From Paenibacillus arenosi (GTDB lineage Bacteria > Bacillota > Bacilli > Paenibacillales > Paenibacillaceae): a stretch of 64,000 nt of DNA. Positions 9,261 through 18,315 of this stretch are shown here, piece by piece (position 1 is the first letter of the stretch; each line of letters begins with the position of its first letter). The stretch lies in NCBI RefSeq assembly GCF_014841135.1, contig NZ_JACYTN010000009.1:62001-126000 (forward strand), written 5' to 3'. The translations under genes were made by a program, and so were the position numbers. Below the pieces are notes generated by a model. The model ran no database searches. It saw nothing but the letters and a program-made list of their open reading frames with translations, and was not told where the DNA came from.

Positions 9261-11123
9261 TTAATATACGTCTCTTTGATATCTGCCTTGTTCTTGCAGC
9301 TCTGTTAGATATGCGGCTGCTCCTTCGGGAGACTTCCCTCCGTAGTTCGAAATAATCGAAAGCAGTGCAGATTGAACATCATGCGCCATATATTTTTCAT
9401 CTCCGCAGACGTATACATGAGCGCCATTTTGCAGCCACTTATAGAGCTCTTCGCCATGTTCCAACATCCGATGCTGCACATATACCTTCTCATCTGAATC
9501 ACGAGAGAATGCAACGTCAAGCTTCGTCAATACACCATCATTCAGCATGCGCTGCCAGTCCGTCTGATACAAGAAATCCGTTACGAAATGGCGATCACCA
9601 TAGAACAACCATGTTTGACCCGCAGCCCCAGATTCCTCACGATCCTCAAGGAATGAGCGGAATGGCGCAACGCCTGTGCCGGGCCCCACCATAATAACTG
9701 GCGTATCCGGATTGACTGGCGGCTTAAAGTTCGGATTTTGCTGAATGAAAATAGGCAGCTTATCGCCGGCTTCGAGACGCTCAGATGTGTACACAGAGCA
9801 CACACCTTTACGTGGACGTCCGTGCGCTTCATATTCTACTTTTCGAATTGTAAGATGTACTTCCTCCGGATGGGCGTTCTCACTGCTTGCAATGGAGTAT
9901 AATCTTGGCGGTATCTTCCGCAGCAAATTCGCAACGTCCGCAGCTTTGAATGTCCATGGTCCGAAATCACCAAGCAGATCGAATAGATCGCGTCCGTTCG
10001 TATATGCTTTTAAATCTTCTTTATGTTCTGGCTTCAGCAGATCGGCCAATTTTCCGTTTCCAGAGAAGGCAGCTGCTTTTTCAAGTAAAGGCTTCGTTAG
10101 TACGGTAATTTCATAGTGGTGAAGTAGCGCTTCGCGCAGTGTAGAAGTCTCGCCTGCTTTTCCAATTACAACAGACTCTTGCGGATTCCATTGCAAGAAT
10201 GAAATAATATCATCAACTAAAGCTGGATCGTTTTGTGGGTACACACCGACCGCATCGCCTGGCGCATACGTAAGACCTGAACCTTCAAGGGACAGTTCCA
10301 AATGGCGTGTTTCACGATCCGAACCTTTGCCGTTCAAATTTAAATTTTCTAATACTTCCGCCATAAACGGATTCGAGCGTGAATATTCGGATTCGACTAC
10401 AGAAGCTACCGCAGTAACAGATGCCACATTAGCGATCCCTTGCGGTGATACCGATGTCGCAACCGCGCTGACCTTACCATTTACAGCTGCGATCCAGCCA
10501 GCGGCATCCTCCTCAAAGTCCACATCGCAATCTACGCGATCTACGATCCGCTCTGCTCCAAGCTCTGCAAGTTTGATGTCAAAGTCTTGACCTGTCTTAC
10601 AGAAAAACTCATACGATGTATCGCCCAACGCAAGAACAGAGAATTTCAATCCATCCAGCTTTGGTGCACGTTTGCTGTTTAATAATTCATGCAGCGTCAA
10701 CGCATTATCTGGTGGATCTCCCTCGCCATGCGTACTAACAACGATAAACAAATACCCAGCTTTCTTTAGGTTATTCGTCTTATACTTGTTCATTGCCGAC
10801 AGTGTAACCTCAAAGCCTTCGCCTTTCAGCTTATCTGCCAACCGTCCCGCAAGTCTCTGCGAGTTCCCTGTCTGCGACCCGAATAAAATGGTCGCTTCGC
10901 GTGGTCCTTGCGCCACAACTGCTGCGGCTGGCGCTGGCGCCTCCACAACTTGGCTGACAGCCAATTCCGATACTGCGGCACTAACATTTCCTGCACGGTA
11001 AAAAGCTAAGTATCCCCCAAGCCAATTCACTTGCGTCTCCGTCAACGTCGGGAGCAGCTTGTTAAGTAGCTCTGCCTGCTCGGCTGTAAACGGACTATTC
11101 GTCACCTGTAGTTGCAACAACAT
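9261..11123 (-). CDS. cysJ: Assimilatory sulfite reductase (NADPH) flavoprotein subunit
   Basis: Alpha subunit of about 620 residues that passes electrons from NADPH through FAD and FMN to CysI. In order: an N-terminal segment ([18 protein letters not shown]) typical of Bacillales CysJ; a flavodoxin domain with the FMN phosphate loop [13 protein letters not shown]; an FAD-binding domain with RLYSIASS; and a ferredoxin reductase-type NADPH domain with [18 protein letters not shown], ending YQRDVY as usual. The start is uncertain: GTG 11135, ATG 11123 and TTG 11117 are all in frame, and the site GAGGTGGAGG ends right at the ATG, so the TTG with a 6-base spacer is also attractive. First gene of the cysJI operon. 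Confidence 0.95.
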   Translation of the reverse strand: MLLQLQVTNSPFTAEQAELLNKLLPTLTETQVNWLGGYLAFYRAGNVSAAVSELAVSQVVEAPAPAAAVVAQGPREATILFGSQTGNSQRLAGRLADKLKGEGFEVTLSAMNKYKTNNLKKAGYLFIVVSTHGEGDPPDNALTLHELLNSKRAPKLDGLKFSVLALGDTSYEFFCKTGQDFDIKLAELGAERIVDRVDCDVDFEEDAAGWIAAVNGKVSAVATSVSPQGIANVASVTAVASVVESEYSRSNPFMAEVLENLNLNGKGSDRETRHLELSLEGSGLTYAPGDAVGVYPQNDPALVDDIISFLQWNPQESVVIGKAGETSTLREALLHHYEITVLTKPLLEKAAAFSGNGKLADLLKPEHKEDLKAYTNGRDLFDLLGDFGPWTFKAADVANLLRKIPPRLYSIASSENAHPEEVHLTIRKVEYEAHGRPRKGVCSVYTSERLEAGDKLPIFIQQNPNFKPPVNPDTPVIMVGPGTGVAPFRSFLEDREESGAAGQTWLFYGDRHFVTDFLYQTDWQRMLNDGVLTKLDVAFSRDSDEKVYVQHRMLEHGEELYKWLQNGAHVYVCGDEKYMAHDVQSALLSIISNYGGKSPEGAAAYLTELQEQGRYQRDVY

Positions 11124-11179
11124 CCTCCACCTCACATCAATCTCTTTAATTCCGACTACGTTACTTTGTTTTATCTTTC

Positions 11180-11211
11180 ATTATACTAACTCAGGTTGAT
11201 GCGAGGTTCAA
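11180..11211 (-). promoter_or_regulatory. Possible promoter of cysJI
   Basis: A consensus TATAAT (minus strand, 11185-11180) lies about 57 bases before the cysJ start. The only -35-like match is TTGAAC at 11211-11206, giving a long 20-base spacer, so assignment is tentative. The rest of the 370-base gap to the divergent gene at 11493 shows no riboswitch or operator that I recognise. Confidence 0.35.
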
Positions 11212-11492
11212 TCTATTTCTCAAAATTTGTCTATAAGAATATTTGAAATCTTCAATTACTTTTGATTATAAAGCCGTAAGTTGGAGGCAGAATGGGCAGA
11301 TGTATCCCGTTAGTAAGCTATAAATTTTCAGAATATATGTGATGGATTTCATTCAAAATCGGCAGTCTTTATCTGGACAATTCCTCCAGACTATGTGACA
11401 GTATTAGGGAATACATTTTCTAGTTTTTCAGCACCATTTTTCTAGGTAAGATGAATCTACTTTAACTACAACTAACAACTAGGAGACTGTGT

Positions 11493-12056
11493 ATGGACTT
11501 CACAACCATTTTTACATCATTTCCTGTTATAGAAGGTCAGAAATTAAGATTAAGACAGTTGCGAGCAGAAGATGCTTCAGCATTACTAGACTACTACTCA
11601 AATGAAAATGTATACCGCTATTTAGACTGGCATGGCCCTGAGACGTTAGAAGAAAGCTATAAAGTAATTGAATTTTGGAATAAGGGGTATCATGACGGTT
11701 GGCTTATTCGCTTTGCGATTGCTGACAAAGAGACCGACAAGATTATCGGAACCATCTTTTTAACCGAAATTGAAGATGTTCGAGCTGAGATTGGTTATGA
11801 ATTATCCGAAAATTATTGGCGGCGTGGAATGATGTCCGAAGCATTACAAGAGGTTCTTGCATTAGGGTTTAATCAGTTGGGGTTGGTAAGAATTCAAGCA
11901 TTTGTTAGTGATGAGAATACCGGTTCTAAGGAAATGCTCAAAAAATTCAACTTCAAAGAAGAAGGCTATTTGCGACAGTACGAATGCCATAGTGTTACGA
12001 ATGAATGCCGAGATATGTGGGTGTATAGTTTGTTACGTTCAGAGTTTCAAAAATAA
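11493..12056 (+). CDS. GNAT acetyltransferase, RimJ/RimL-like
   Basis: 187-residue protein with the layout of ribosomal-protein Ser/Ala acetyltransferases and their drug- or metabolite-modifying relatives. It begins with EGQKLRLRQLRAEDASALL. The middle part is EIGYELSENYWRRGMMSEAL (motif A with RRGMMSEA), followed by the QAFVSDENTGSKEMLKKFNF helix and the EEGYLRQYE segment, all characteristic of the RimJ/RimL group. Start ATG at 11493 has TAGGAGACTGTGT before it. It is divergent from cysJ and ends at a bidirectional terminator shared with the convergent VOC gene. The acceptor is unknown. Confidence 0.87.
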   Translation: MDFTTIFTSFPVIEGQKLRLRQLRAEDASALLDYYSNENVYRYLDWHGPETLEESYKVIEFWNKGYHDGWLIRFAIADKETDKIIGTIFLTEIEDVRAEIGYELSENYWRRGMMSEALQEVLALGFNQLGLVRIQAFVSDENTGSKEMLKKFNFKEEGYLRQYECHSVTNECRDMWVYSLLRSEFQK

Positions 12057-12085
12057 TATTTTCGCAATATACTTGTTGGTAAAAC

Positions 12086-12116
12086 AAAGGGGCAAAGGCG
12101 CCCCTTTTCGTTTTCA
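12086..12116 (+). terminator. Bidirectional rho-independent terminator
   Basis: AAAGGGGC pairs with GCCCCTTT (with the G at 12100 closing the stem) around a 6-base loop. It is followed by TTCGTTTT on the plus strand and preceded by AAAACAAA, which is a T-rich tail on the minus strand. It sits between the convergent genes ending at 12056 and 12130. Confidence 0.85.
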
Positions 12117-12129
12117 TTCTCGTCTAATT

Positions 12130-12489
12130 TTACTCTTCAAAAAAAGTTAGCTTATTTCCAAAAGGGTCTATTACACAGACTTCCTTTGTATCCCACTCCG
12201 TTGTTTCGATCCCTGGTCGTGAATATTTATAATTCTTGCTTAACAAAGTTCGGTGAAAGTCCTCAAGATCTGAAATTGAGATGCGAATAGCTGAACCTGG
12301 AGAACAATCCCCATAATGCTCGGTCAAATGCAACGTTAAAAGATGACTGGAAATCTGCATATACAGAGGAAAATCATTCCCATATCTATGTTCCCAGTCG
12401 AGTGAAAAATCTAAATATTCTAGATAAAACTCTTTCGCTATATGCTCGTCGAATATTCTAAATATAGGAATAACACTGTTCGTATTCAT
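12130..12489 (-). CDS. VOC-superfamily protein, bleomycin-resistance-like
   Basis: About 119 residues with the beta-alpha-beta-beta-beta pattern of the glyoxalase/bleomycin resistance/dioxygenase superfamily. The N-terminal part (VIPIFRIFDEHIAKEFYLEY) and the C-terminal VIDPFGNKLTFFEE match the Ble-like branch, which often binds and sequesters a ligand rather than catalysing. The metal ligands of true glyoxalases are not clearly conserved. The ATG at 12489 is chosen over 12510 because AGAGGTGA lies about 10 bases upstream. The ligand is unknown; resistance to an antibiotic should not be assumed. Confidence 0.78.
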   Translation of the reverse strand: MNTNSVIPIFRIFDEHIAKEFYLEYLDFSLDWEHRYGNDFPLYMQISSHLLTLHLTEHYGDCSPGSAIRISISDLEDFHRTLLSKNYKYSRPGIETTEWDTKEVCVIDPFGNKLTFFEE

Positions 12490-12660
12490 TACCCAATCGT
12501 CACCTCTCATTACCTAATTCGGTCATACCAGATTACTTTTTCTTATCAAGCATTCGCTACTTATTAAGTCTATCCTTTATCAGAGGAGAAAACGATAGCT
12601 TATGACATTAACCCTTCCATTCCACCATATTTTCATATTCGTACCTCTTCTTATCCACAT

Positions 12661-12695
12661 TAAAAACCTCCTGTCAGATTATCCTGACAAGAGGT
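12661..12695 (-). terminator. Rho-independent terminator of the dicarboxylate symporter gene
   Basis: On the minus strand a 12-bp stem (ACCTCTTGTCAG with CTGACAGGAGGT, one G-U pair) closes a 6-base loop and is followed by TTTTTA. It begins 14 bases past the stop of the gene at 12709. Confidence 0.9.
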
Positions 12696-12708
12696 CATAA
12701 CATCCATA

Positions 12709-13983
12709 TTAAGCCGCTGCTTTCGCAGAAGCAATTTCATCTAGATAGGAATCAGCCTTTTTGCGGTCGAATTGACCTTCCCATTTGGAAATAACAACTA
12801 CAGCCAAAGCGTTACCAATTACGTTAACTACTGTACGTGCCATATCCAAGAAGCGGTCGATACCTGCAATAAACGCTAGACCTTCAACTGGAATACCTAC
12901 TGCACCTAATGTCGCCAACAATACGACGAAGGATACACCTGGTACGCCTGCAATACCTTTAGAAGTTACCATTAGTACGAGTACCAATGTTACCTGATCA
13001 GCAATGGATAAATCGATACCGTACATTTGAGCGATAAAGATTGCAGCAATCGCTTGGTACAGCGTAGAACCGTCGAGATTAAAGGAGTACCCTGTTGGTA
13101 CGACGAACGAAGCAATCGCTTTTGGACAGCCGAATCGCTCCATTTTCTCCATAATCTTAGGAAGTACAGTTTCAGAGCTCGCTGTAGAGTATGCAAGCAG
13201 CAATTCGTCTTTCAAAATCTTAATAATGTTCATGATAGAAATACCGCTGATCTTAGCAACGATACCTAGTACTACAAATACGAAGAACAACATGGCTCCG
13301 TGTACAAGTAGAACCAATTTACCAAGCGGCAGTAATGAGCTTAACCCGAATTTGGAAACTGTGACTCCGATTAATGCGAATACACCGAACGGAGCAAACT
13401 TCATAACCGTGTTTACTACCCAGAACATAGCATCGGCTACACCTTGGAAGAAATGCAGCACAGGTTTGCCTTTTTCTCCTGAGGCAGCTACACCAAGTCC
13501 GAAGAGGACGGAGAAGAAAATAATGGCCAACATGTCACCGCGTACTAATGCATCAAAAACATTTTTCGGTACGATGTTGACGAATGTTTCAATCATACCT
13601 TTTGCTTCTGTCTGTTCAGCCGTTTCAACGTAAGAACTTATGTCAGACTGCTGAATTTGGCTCATATCCACACCTACACCAGGTTGGAAAATGTTAGCTG
13701 CGAACAAACCAACAACGATGGCAATTGTGGTAATGATCTCGAAATAGAGGATCGTTTTACCACCTAATCTGCCAAGTTTTTTCGTATCACCAACCCCAGC
13801 CACGCCGACAATAATTGTCGCGACTACGATAGGTACTACGATCATTTTAATCAAACGAATGAATACATCGCCAATGGGCTGCAAGTACTTTACTACTTCA
13901 GCATTGCCGTAGAAGATGGCACCTACGATAATACCCAGAATAAGACCAATTACAATTTGAATAGCTAATCCAAATCGCTTCAT
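12709..13983 (-). CDS. Dicarboxylate/amino acid:cation symporter (DAACS family)
   Basis: 424-residue integral membrane protein of the glutamate/C4-dicarboxylate:Na+/H+ symporter family (GltP/GltT/DctA). It starts with the typical MKRFGLAIQIVIGLILGI and has many hydrophobic segments. The first re-entrant hairpin carries a serine-rich stretch (LLAYSTASSETVLPKIM), the conserved PTGYSFNLDGSTLYQA follows, and the second hairpin has TSKGIAGVPGVSFVVL. Those motifs bind substrate and coupling ions. The exact substrate (glutamate, aspartate or C4-dicarboxylates) cannot be told from sequence. It is monocistronic, with a good terminator and a possible promoter about 80-110 bases upstream. Confidence 0.93.
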   Translation of the reverse strand: MKRFGLAIQIVIGLILGIIVGAIFYGNAEVVKYLQPIGDVFIRLIKMIVVPIVVATIIVGVAGVGDTKKLGRLGGKTILYFEIITTIAIVVGLFAANIFQPGVGVDMSQIQQSDISSYVETAEQTEAKGMIETFVNIVPKNVFDALVRGDMLAIIFFSVLFGLGVAASGEKGKPVLHFFQGVADAMFWVVNTVMKFAPFGVFALIGVTVSKFGLSSLLPLGKLVLLVHGAMLFFVFVVLGIVAKISGISIMNIIKILKDELLLAYSTASSETVLPKIMEKMERFGCPKAIASFVVPTGYSFNLDGSTLYQAIAAIFIAQMYGIDLSIADQVTLVLVLMVTSKGIAGVPGVSFVVLLATLGAVGIPVEGLAFIAGIDRFLDMARTVVNVIGNALAVVVISKWEGQFDRKKADSYLDEIASAKAAA

Positions 13984-14063
13984 TCTGACACCTCGCCGTC
14001 TAAGTTGTTATTTCTGTGCTAGTTCCGACAACGGTTTGTCGATTTTGCTAGATTTCTATACGT

Positions 14064-14093
14064 AATATAGCAGAGAGATATACGTTCACACAA
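14064..14093 (-). promoter_or_regulatory. Possible promoter of the symporter gene
   Basis: Minus-strand TTGTGT (14093-14088) and TATATT (14069-14064) are 18 bases apart and lie about 80 bases before the start codon. This is a moderate sigma-A-type match with no independent support. The remaining intergenic DNA to 14277 is AT-rich with no recognisable feature. Confidence 0.35.
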
Positions 14094-14277
14094 TGCAAAT
14101 AATTCCCATAGAGGCAGTTATTTGGATAAACATTTTTTTTCGTACCTGAAAAAATTATCTATATCTTGACTTTTATACTAATCACTTCAGTTAGACAACC
14201 TTCTAGCAATTCGCCGTTTACCTCTAGTCTTTTATATGTAGGTCTGAACTCCATAAAATGTCCTCTATATTTCTTGT

Positions 14278-14865
14278 CTATGTAGAACTATTATTAAATC
14301 TAAAAATGATCTTGTTACCGTCATTTTGTGTATCAGCAGTCGCTTCTACATAAGATCCTCTCATGTATTTTTGCAATGTCTTCCTCCAAAAAGATTGTGC
14401 TCTTTGATTTCCTTCATTAGGGTTGGTTTGCACTTCCCAACAACCTGGATGATTATTAAAAACCTCTACCGCTGCAGGTTCTGCCACTTTCTTGCCACGA
14501 AAGGATCGCAAAATGAAAAACTCATTTAAATAAAAATCGCAACCAGGAGGTGTATACGGCGTTGTTGCGACTAACGCAAACCCTGCTGGAATACCATTTA
14601 CTCTAATCAAATAAGGGAAAAATACAGCTGGATCCGACCACCAAATATCAAAAACTTTATTTTGCTCATACAAAGTCAATGTCTCATCTTCTTCAAAAAC
14701 ACCGTATTTATTGGGCTTCCAGCCCCAAATCTCAGATAAATCGTGTAAATACAAAGGATATAAATTATTAATAATAAATTTTGTATTTTGATCGGTCAGT
14801 TCTAAAGTAATAATTGTTATGTCACTCTCTCCGCTGTTAAATCCTAACCATTTGATATGCTTCAT
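14278..14865 (-). CDS. GNAT-like acetyltransferase
   Basis: 195 residues that read as a predicted acetyltransferase. An aromatic N-terminal half (LYPLYLHDLSEIWGWKPNKY) is followed by PYLIRVNGIPAGFALV, the strand YLNEFFILRSFRGKKVAEPA (motif A region, RSFRGKKVAE) and NEGNQRAQSFWRKTLQKY near the end. This pattern occurs in stand-alone GNAT proteins of unknown substrate in Bacilli. The start ATG at 14865 has only a weak site (AAGAG). It lies 26 bases after the FabZ-like fragment on the same strand and is noticeably AT-rich, so it may be the surviving partner of a partly destroyed operon. Confidence 0.65.
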   Translation of the reverse strand: MKHIKWLGFNSGESDITIITLELTDQNTKFIINNLYPLYLHDLSEIWGWKPNKYGVFEEDETLTLYEQNKVFDIWWSDPAVFFPYLIRVNGIPAGFALVATTPYTPPGCDFYLNEFFILRSFRGKKVAEPAAVEVFNNHPGCWEVQTNPNEGNQRAQSFWRKTLQKYMRGSYVEATADTQNDGNKIIFRFNNSST

Positions 14866-14891
14866 GATGGCTCTTGTATATAAATCATAAT

Positions 14892-15239
14892 CTAATTGGC
14901 TCTAATAATTACCTGGCCATCAACAGTAGCCTCACCTTTACCCAGTACGAAACCTCTTTTATGCTTTACTACTTCGTAATATAATTCGATTCTATCTCCT
15001 GGATAGGCATTCCCCAAACATTCAATACCATTTAAAGAGGATAGGAAGCCCAAACTTTTCTCCTTACCTATCGTTGCAAATGCTCCTAGTTGTGCTAATG
15101 CCTCCACAATCATCATACTTGGCATATCGCTTCTTGATTCTGTTATAAACCATTCATTCCATGAAACATTTTTATATCCTTTAGCCCACTTCCCTTGTTC
15201 CACCTCTACTGACCTGAAATAGTGAAGTAGTAACACCAC
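14892..15239 (-). pseudogene. 5'-truncated FabZ-like hot-dog dehydratase
   Basis: 115 codons that resemble the C-terminal three quarters of 3-hydroxyacyl-ACP dehydratase: VEVEQGKWAKGYKNVSWNEW, then PSMMIVEALAQLGAF (the central hot-dog helix) and YPGDRIELYYEVVKHKRGFV. The N-terminal PHRYPFLLVDRV-type segment of the family is absent. The catalytic HFPGxPVMPG loop is replaced by ITESRSDMP, so even the remaining part lacks the active-site His. A stop codon directly precedes the first GTG (15239). FabZ proteins usually have 140-150 residues. The gene is probably a non-functional remnant whose 5' end was removed by the same event that truncated the gene at 15244; a divergent non-catalytic hot-dog protein is the alternative. 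Confidence 0.6.
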
Positions 15240-15243
15240 TTAG

Positions 15244-15726
15244 AAAAGCAATTATGAAATCATTACGAATGAAGAACTAACAAAAGAGGATATTTTACAA
15301 ATTTCTGAGTTATACAATCAACTATATATCGAAAAATATTCCCGTCATAATCCAATGTTTACAACCGATTATTTATGGAATGCTTTACAGCACCATTTAT
15401 TTGAGATAAAGGCCATAAAAAAGGCGATACCATAGATGGTGTCATAGCTTATATTGTTAAGGATCGGGTGATGACAACGCCTATTCTTGGCTACAATACA
15501 AGCTCTGATCAGCAACAAGGCTTATACCGTATTTTTTCCCTCCTTAATTACAATGGATTCTATTGAAAAATATCTAATTTGCCATTGTAGTGCTGGAGCC
15601 GGAGAATTCAAACGAAATCGTGGTGCAAAACAGCAGATTGAATAAAGTTATATGTATTACGCTCATTTGCCACCTAATCAGCAAAGGGTGTGGTTCTTTT
15701 GCAAAGTTCAAGCTCCCAGTCTTTAA
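15244..15726 (+). pseudogene. Broken GNAT-like acetyltransferase
   Basis: No open frame covers this stretch, but three frames joined in order read as one protein. The first (15244-15415) gives NEELTKEDILQISELYNQLY then HNPMFTTDYLWNALQHH. The second (15418-15540) gives KGDTIDGVIAYIVKDRVMTT and PILGYNTSSDQQQGLYRIFS. The third (15550-15726) gives HCSAGAGEFKRNRGAKQQIE, a TAA stop at about 15645, then YMYYAHLPPNQQRVWFF. The GEFKRNRGAKQ part and the helix after it look like a GNAT C-terminal half. Two frameshifts, one internal stop and a missing 5' end (in-frame TAG at 15241) make it a pseudogene. It meets the FabZ-like fragment head to head. Confidence 0.6.
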
Positions 15727-15842
15727 CTACTAGCTTATTGTTATTAATGATTGCTATTGGTGTCATCGTGTCTTCAGATACAGGAGTGAAGCATTCATTA
15801 TTTATTGCATCAGAAAGACAAACAGGTACAGGTACAGTCTAA
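15690..15842 (+). CDS. Possible small single-pass membrane peptide
   Basis: A 50-codon frame from GTG 15690 overlaps the end of the broken acetyltransferase in another frame. It contains one strongly hydrophobic stretch (TTSLLLLMIAIGVIVSS) followed by a polar tail (DTGVKHSLFIASERQTGTG). A weak AAAGG-like site precedes the GTG. I do not recognise it. It could be a genuine small peptide, the tail of a larger lost gene, or chance. Confidence 0.25.
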   Translation: MVLLQSSSSQSLTTSLLLLMIAIGVIVSSDTGVKHSLFIASERQTGTGTV

Positions 15843-15885
15843 TATGTGTATGGATTAAGCGGAACTCCGTCCCTCTTTTTTATCA

Positions 15886-16026
15886 CTTCGCTACTCGAAG
15901 TGGTTAAGTAACTGCGACTTTACATGGAGGTTGGGCAGATATGCGCGAAACCCTTGTGGTTTCGCCCTTACGCTTGAAATCATGCCCATAGAAGCTCCAT
16001 GTCAAGTCGCCTATTAACCTAGTAAA
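15886..16026 (+). repeat. Structured ~145-bp repeat, copy 1
   Basis: This segment is a direct, diverged copy of 18316-18467 (by eye more than 80% identical over the alignable part). It is palindromic: GCGACTTTACATGGAG near one end pairs with CTCCATGTCAAGTCGC near the other (15 of 16), and the centre holds the perfect hairpin CGAAACC-CTTGT-GGTTTCG. No protein is needed to explain it. A small non-autonomous mobile element or a conserved structured element are both possible. Confidence 0.75.
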
Positions 16027-16123
16027 TATACCTTTTACCACACGGTATAGCAAAGAGCCTTTAAACTTGCAAGCAATGTTAATCTTCTCATACAAACCAA
16101 ATCATCTACACTAACAAAATTTG

Positions 16124-17458
16124 TTAATTTAAAATTGGAACTATGTTGAAATGTTTAAGAATATGTTCTACTTGACTATACACTTCTACAGCATTTCCAC
16201 TGAGTGAGCCATTTCCTGTATGAACACCATGCAAGACAGAATTCCCGAAAATTGTACCACCACTGTCTCCTCCTATTGCCATATAACTTGCTGCTGTTAA
16301 ATTAGTATTAGGACCGGCAGATAAGCTCGTTGAGAGTATAGTACCGCACGTATCATTGCTTCTAGAAGCTATACAAACGTGCTGGCCTACAAATTCGCTA
16401 CTATCTTTAGCATAACTGGTTAAAGATTTCGAACCAACATATTGAAAGTAAACTTTATTAGTTACAAAGTCTTTGTGTACCCCTATTAGCATAGCATCAA
16501 CATTACCAGAATTCTTCACATGTTGAATATGTCCCCCAGCAATTATTTTGTTTGAATGAGCTTTATCGGGGTGATAAAAAGTATTTAATGAACCATTACC
16601 ATAACAATGTCCTGCAGTAACAAGGAAATGTTCTCCAGCGTTTGATTTCGCGGAGAATCCCACTGAACATAGTTTCTGTGCAGTATCATTTAAAATTTGA
16701 ACCCCACCTTGTACTGGATTTGTTGCAGTAACCTGATCTCCTTCATTTTGAAAATCTGAAGGGTCAGCGGTGTAAAATGTGAGCTTATCCCCGTATTTTT
16801 CTATTAAATACTTTTGGTTTTCCTCGGTGTTATTAATTAATCCCACTTCTACAACATTATTTATTGTATCAAGCGCAGTATATTGGATTTCGATTCCCGC
16901 ATCACTTAATAATGATTTACTATTAAACAATGCGTCAGCAGTTTGTAATAGCTCTTCTTCACTATATCTAGTGTTAATAAATTTAACATTACTAGTATCA
17001 CCATAGATTTCTTTGATGAAAGATAAATTATCTTTATTACTTTTAGCCATTTCTTTTATACCAATATACACTACGCCTCCTTCTTCTTGATTTACATAGA
17101 TGCCTCCAAATTGTTCTTCGGTCAAAGCTCTTATTGCGGATTGCTTAAGCTTTGGAATATATTCATTTTGATGTTTAAATCTACGATCTAAAATCTCTTT
17201 TTCCTCCACTGTTAGGTAGAAATCCTCATAAGTTACATTTTCAGTATTACTTTGTAATACTATCTTTTCTACTGTCGACTTTTCCGAATCAAGCCCTAAC
17301 ATTTTTCTTTTTCCAATGTTGTAATTAATATTATCATTTTTCTCTATTTTAACTTTGGCTTTATTTTCTTGAATGTTTTGTTTCTCTGGCTCTGCAAACG
17401 CTACTGAATTAACTAGAATAAGTGTGAAAATAATTACTAAACTAATTTTGGTTTTCAT
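16124..17458 (-). CDS. Secreted S1 family serine protease (alpha-lytic/streptogrisin-like)
   Basis: 444-residue secreted endopeptidase. It has a Sec signal peptide (residues ~1-22, MKTKISLVIIFTLILV, ending AFA) and a long pro-region (~23-250) with a YLTVEEKEILDRR stretch like the propeptides of alpha-lytic protease relatives. The catalytic domain carries the triad: VTAGHC (His284), NVDAMLIG (Asp321) and GGDSGGT (Ser399). The pro-region normally folds and then is cut off the enzyme outside the cell. Start ATG 17458 has TGGAG seven bases upstream. The gene is AT-rich, stands alone between the two copies of the repeat at 15886 and 18316, and neighbours a transposase remnant, so it may have arrived by transfer. 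Substrate preference is not predictable. Confidence 0.9.
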   Translation of the reverse strand: MKTKISLVIIFTLILVNSVAFAEPEKQNIQENKAKVKIEKNDNINYNIGKRKMLGLDSEKSTVEKIVLQSNTENVTYEDFYLTVEEKEILDRRFKHQNEYIPKLKQSAIRALTEEQFGGIYVNQEEGGVVYIGIKEMAKSNKDNLSFIKEIYGDTSNVKFINTRYSEEELLQTADALFNSKSLLSDAGIEIQYTALDTINNVVEVGLINNTEENQKYLIEKYGDKLTFYTADPSDFQNEGDQVTATNPVQGGVQILNDTAQKLCSVGFSAKSNAGEHFLVTAGHCYGNGSLNTFYHPDKAHSNKIIAGGHIQHVKNSGNVDAMLIGVHKDFVTNKVYFQYVGSKSLTSYAKDSSEFVGQHVCIASRSNDTCGTILSTSLSAGPNTNLTAASYMAIGGDSGGTIFGNSVLHGVHTGNGSLSGNAVEVYSQVEHILKHFNIVPILN

Positions 17459-17637
17459 TTAGTTTTCTCCATTTCTTTTTTATATTGTTTAACTTCCCTG
17501 ACTCTGTATCAAATTACAAACCCACTACACCCCCTAATTTCCTGTATTTATATACCTTAATATTCTAACTATGTATAATAATGAAAAACATAGTTTGTGC
17601 TATAATACATTAAAGTCTATAGCTAATCAACATTTAA

Positions 17638-18141
17638 TTACGTTTGTTGATTAACCATATATTTGAGTTTTTTCACAGCAAGCACTCCCTTTTCTTCACT
17701 GAGAAAGGCGAATTCTCTGACAAATATTCCCGATAATCCTAGTATTAGAAGACGAGAAGCATGTACGAAGGGAAGTTCGACATGTTTCGGAATAGCCAAA
17801 TTCCCATGATCATAAAGTGCATTAATCAGTACATACACCAGCAGATAAACATAATCCCCCCCATAAACTTCATTTTCAGATGTTCCATTCAATGTAGAGA
17901 CATCCCAATGTTTTTGAATCCAACGGAATAACAACTCCACTTGCCAGCGAACTTTATACATCTTCGCAATATGTTCCGCACCATCGAGGAATCCATTCCA
18001 CTGTGCAAAAGCAGCTTGCGCCCAGTATTGAAGTAACGTATATACGTTGAAATTACGTGCTGTGTCGTGATAAGCAATCAGACTAACAACGGATTCGACT
18101 TTTACTTTCGATAATATAGATTGAAGCATAGATAGGAACAT
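17638..18141 (-). pseudogene. IS4-type transposase with large in-frame internal deletion
   Basis: The 167 codons join two ends of a transposase. Residues ~1-60 (MLQSILSKVKVESVVSLIAY, ARNFNVYTLLQYWAQAAFAQ) are the N-terminal domain of IS4-type transposases. Residues ~60-167 begin with KMYKVRWQVELLFRWIQK, the Y-(2)-R-(3)-E-(6)-K signature that carries the catalytic Glu. The two catalytic Asp residues and the segment between them, about 230 residues judging from full-length relatives, are missing, yet the frame is kept. The product cannot be an active transposase. It lies inside matching inverted repeats (see the mobile element entry). Confidence 0.8.
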
Positions 18142-18252
18142 GATAGGCTTTCTCGTGAGGTCGCCTTTTTCTGATCGTTGCAGTGGTGCTTACGATATTA
18201 TAGGAAAATAGGTTTTTTTATGTATTTTTGTATATTATCGGTTAATCAACAA
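17644..18252. mobile_element. 609-bp internally deleted IS4-type element
   Basis: A perfect 13-bp inverted repeat, TTGTTGATTAACC at 17644-17656 and GGTTAATCAACAA at 18240-18252, brackets the deleted transposase. The left repeat overlaps its last codons. No clear target-site duplication was found next to the ends. With ends intact and transposase lost, it could only move if a full-length relative supplied the enzyme. Confidence 0.6.
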
Positions 18253-18315
18253 GAGTGGTAGAAAACGATATTTAATAAAGCGGTAGACCCCTTCGATATA
18301 AATCAGAAAAAACCT

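Noticed and set aside
11124-11492. S-box or T-box riboswitch ahead of the sulfite reductase operon
   Set aside because: The 370-base gap lacks the conserved riboswitch core motifs and a leader terminator.
15904-16095. 63-codon minus-strand frame over repeat copy 1
   Set aside because: It lies inside the structured repeat, has no ribosome binding site, and the frame is not kept in copy 2.
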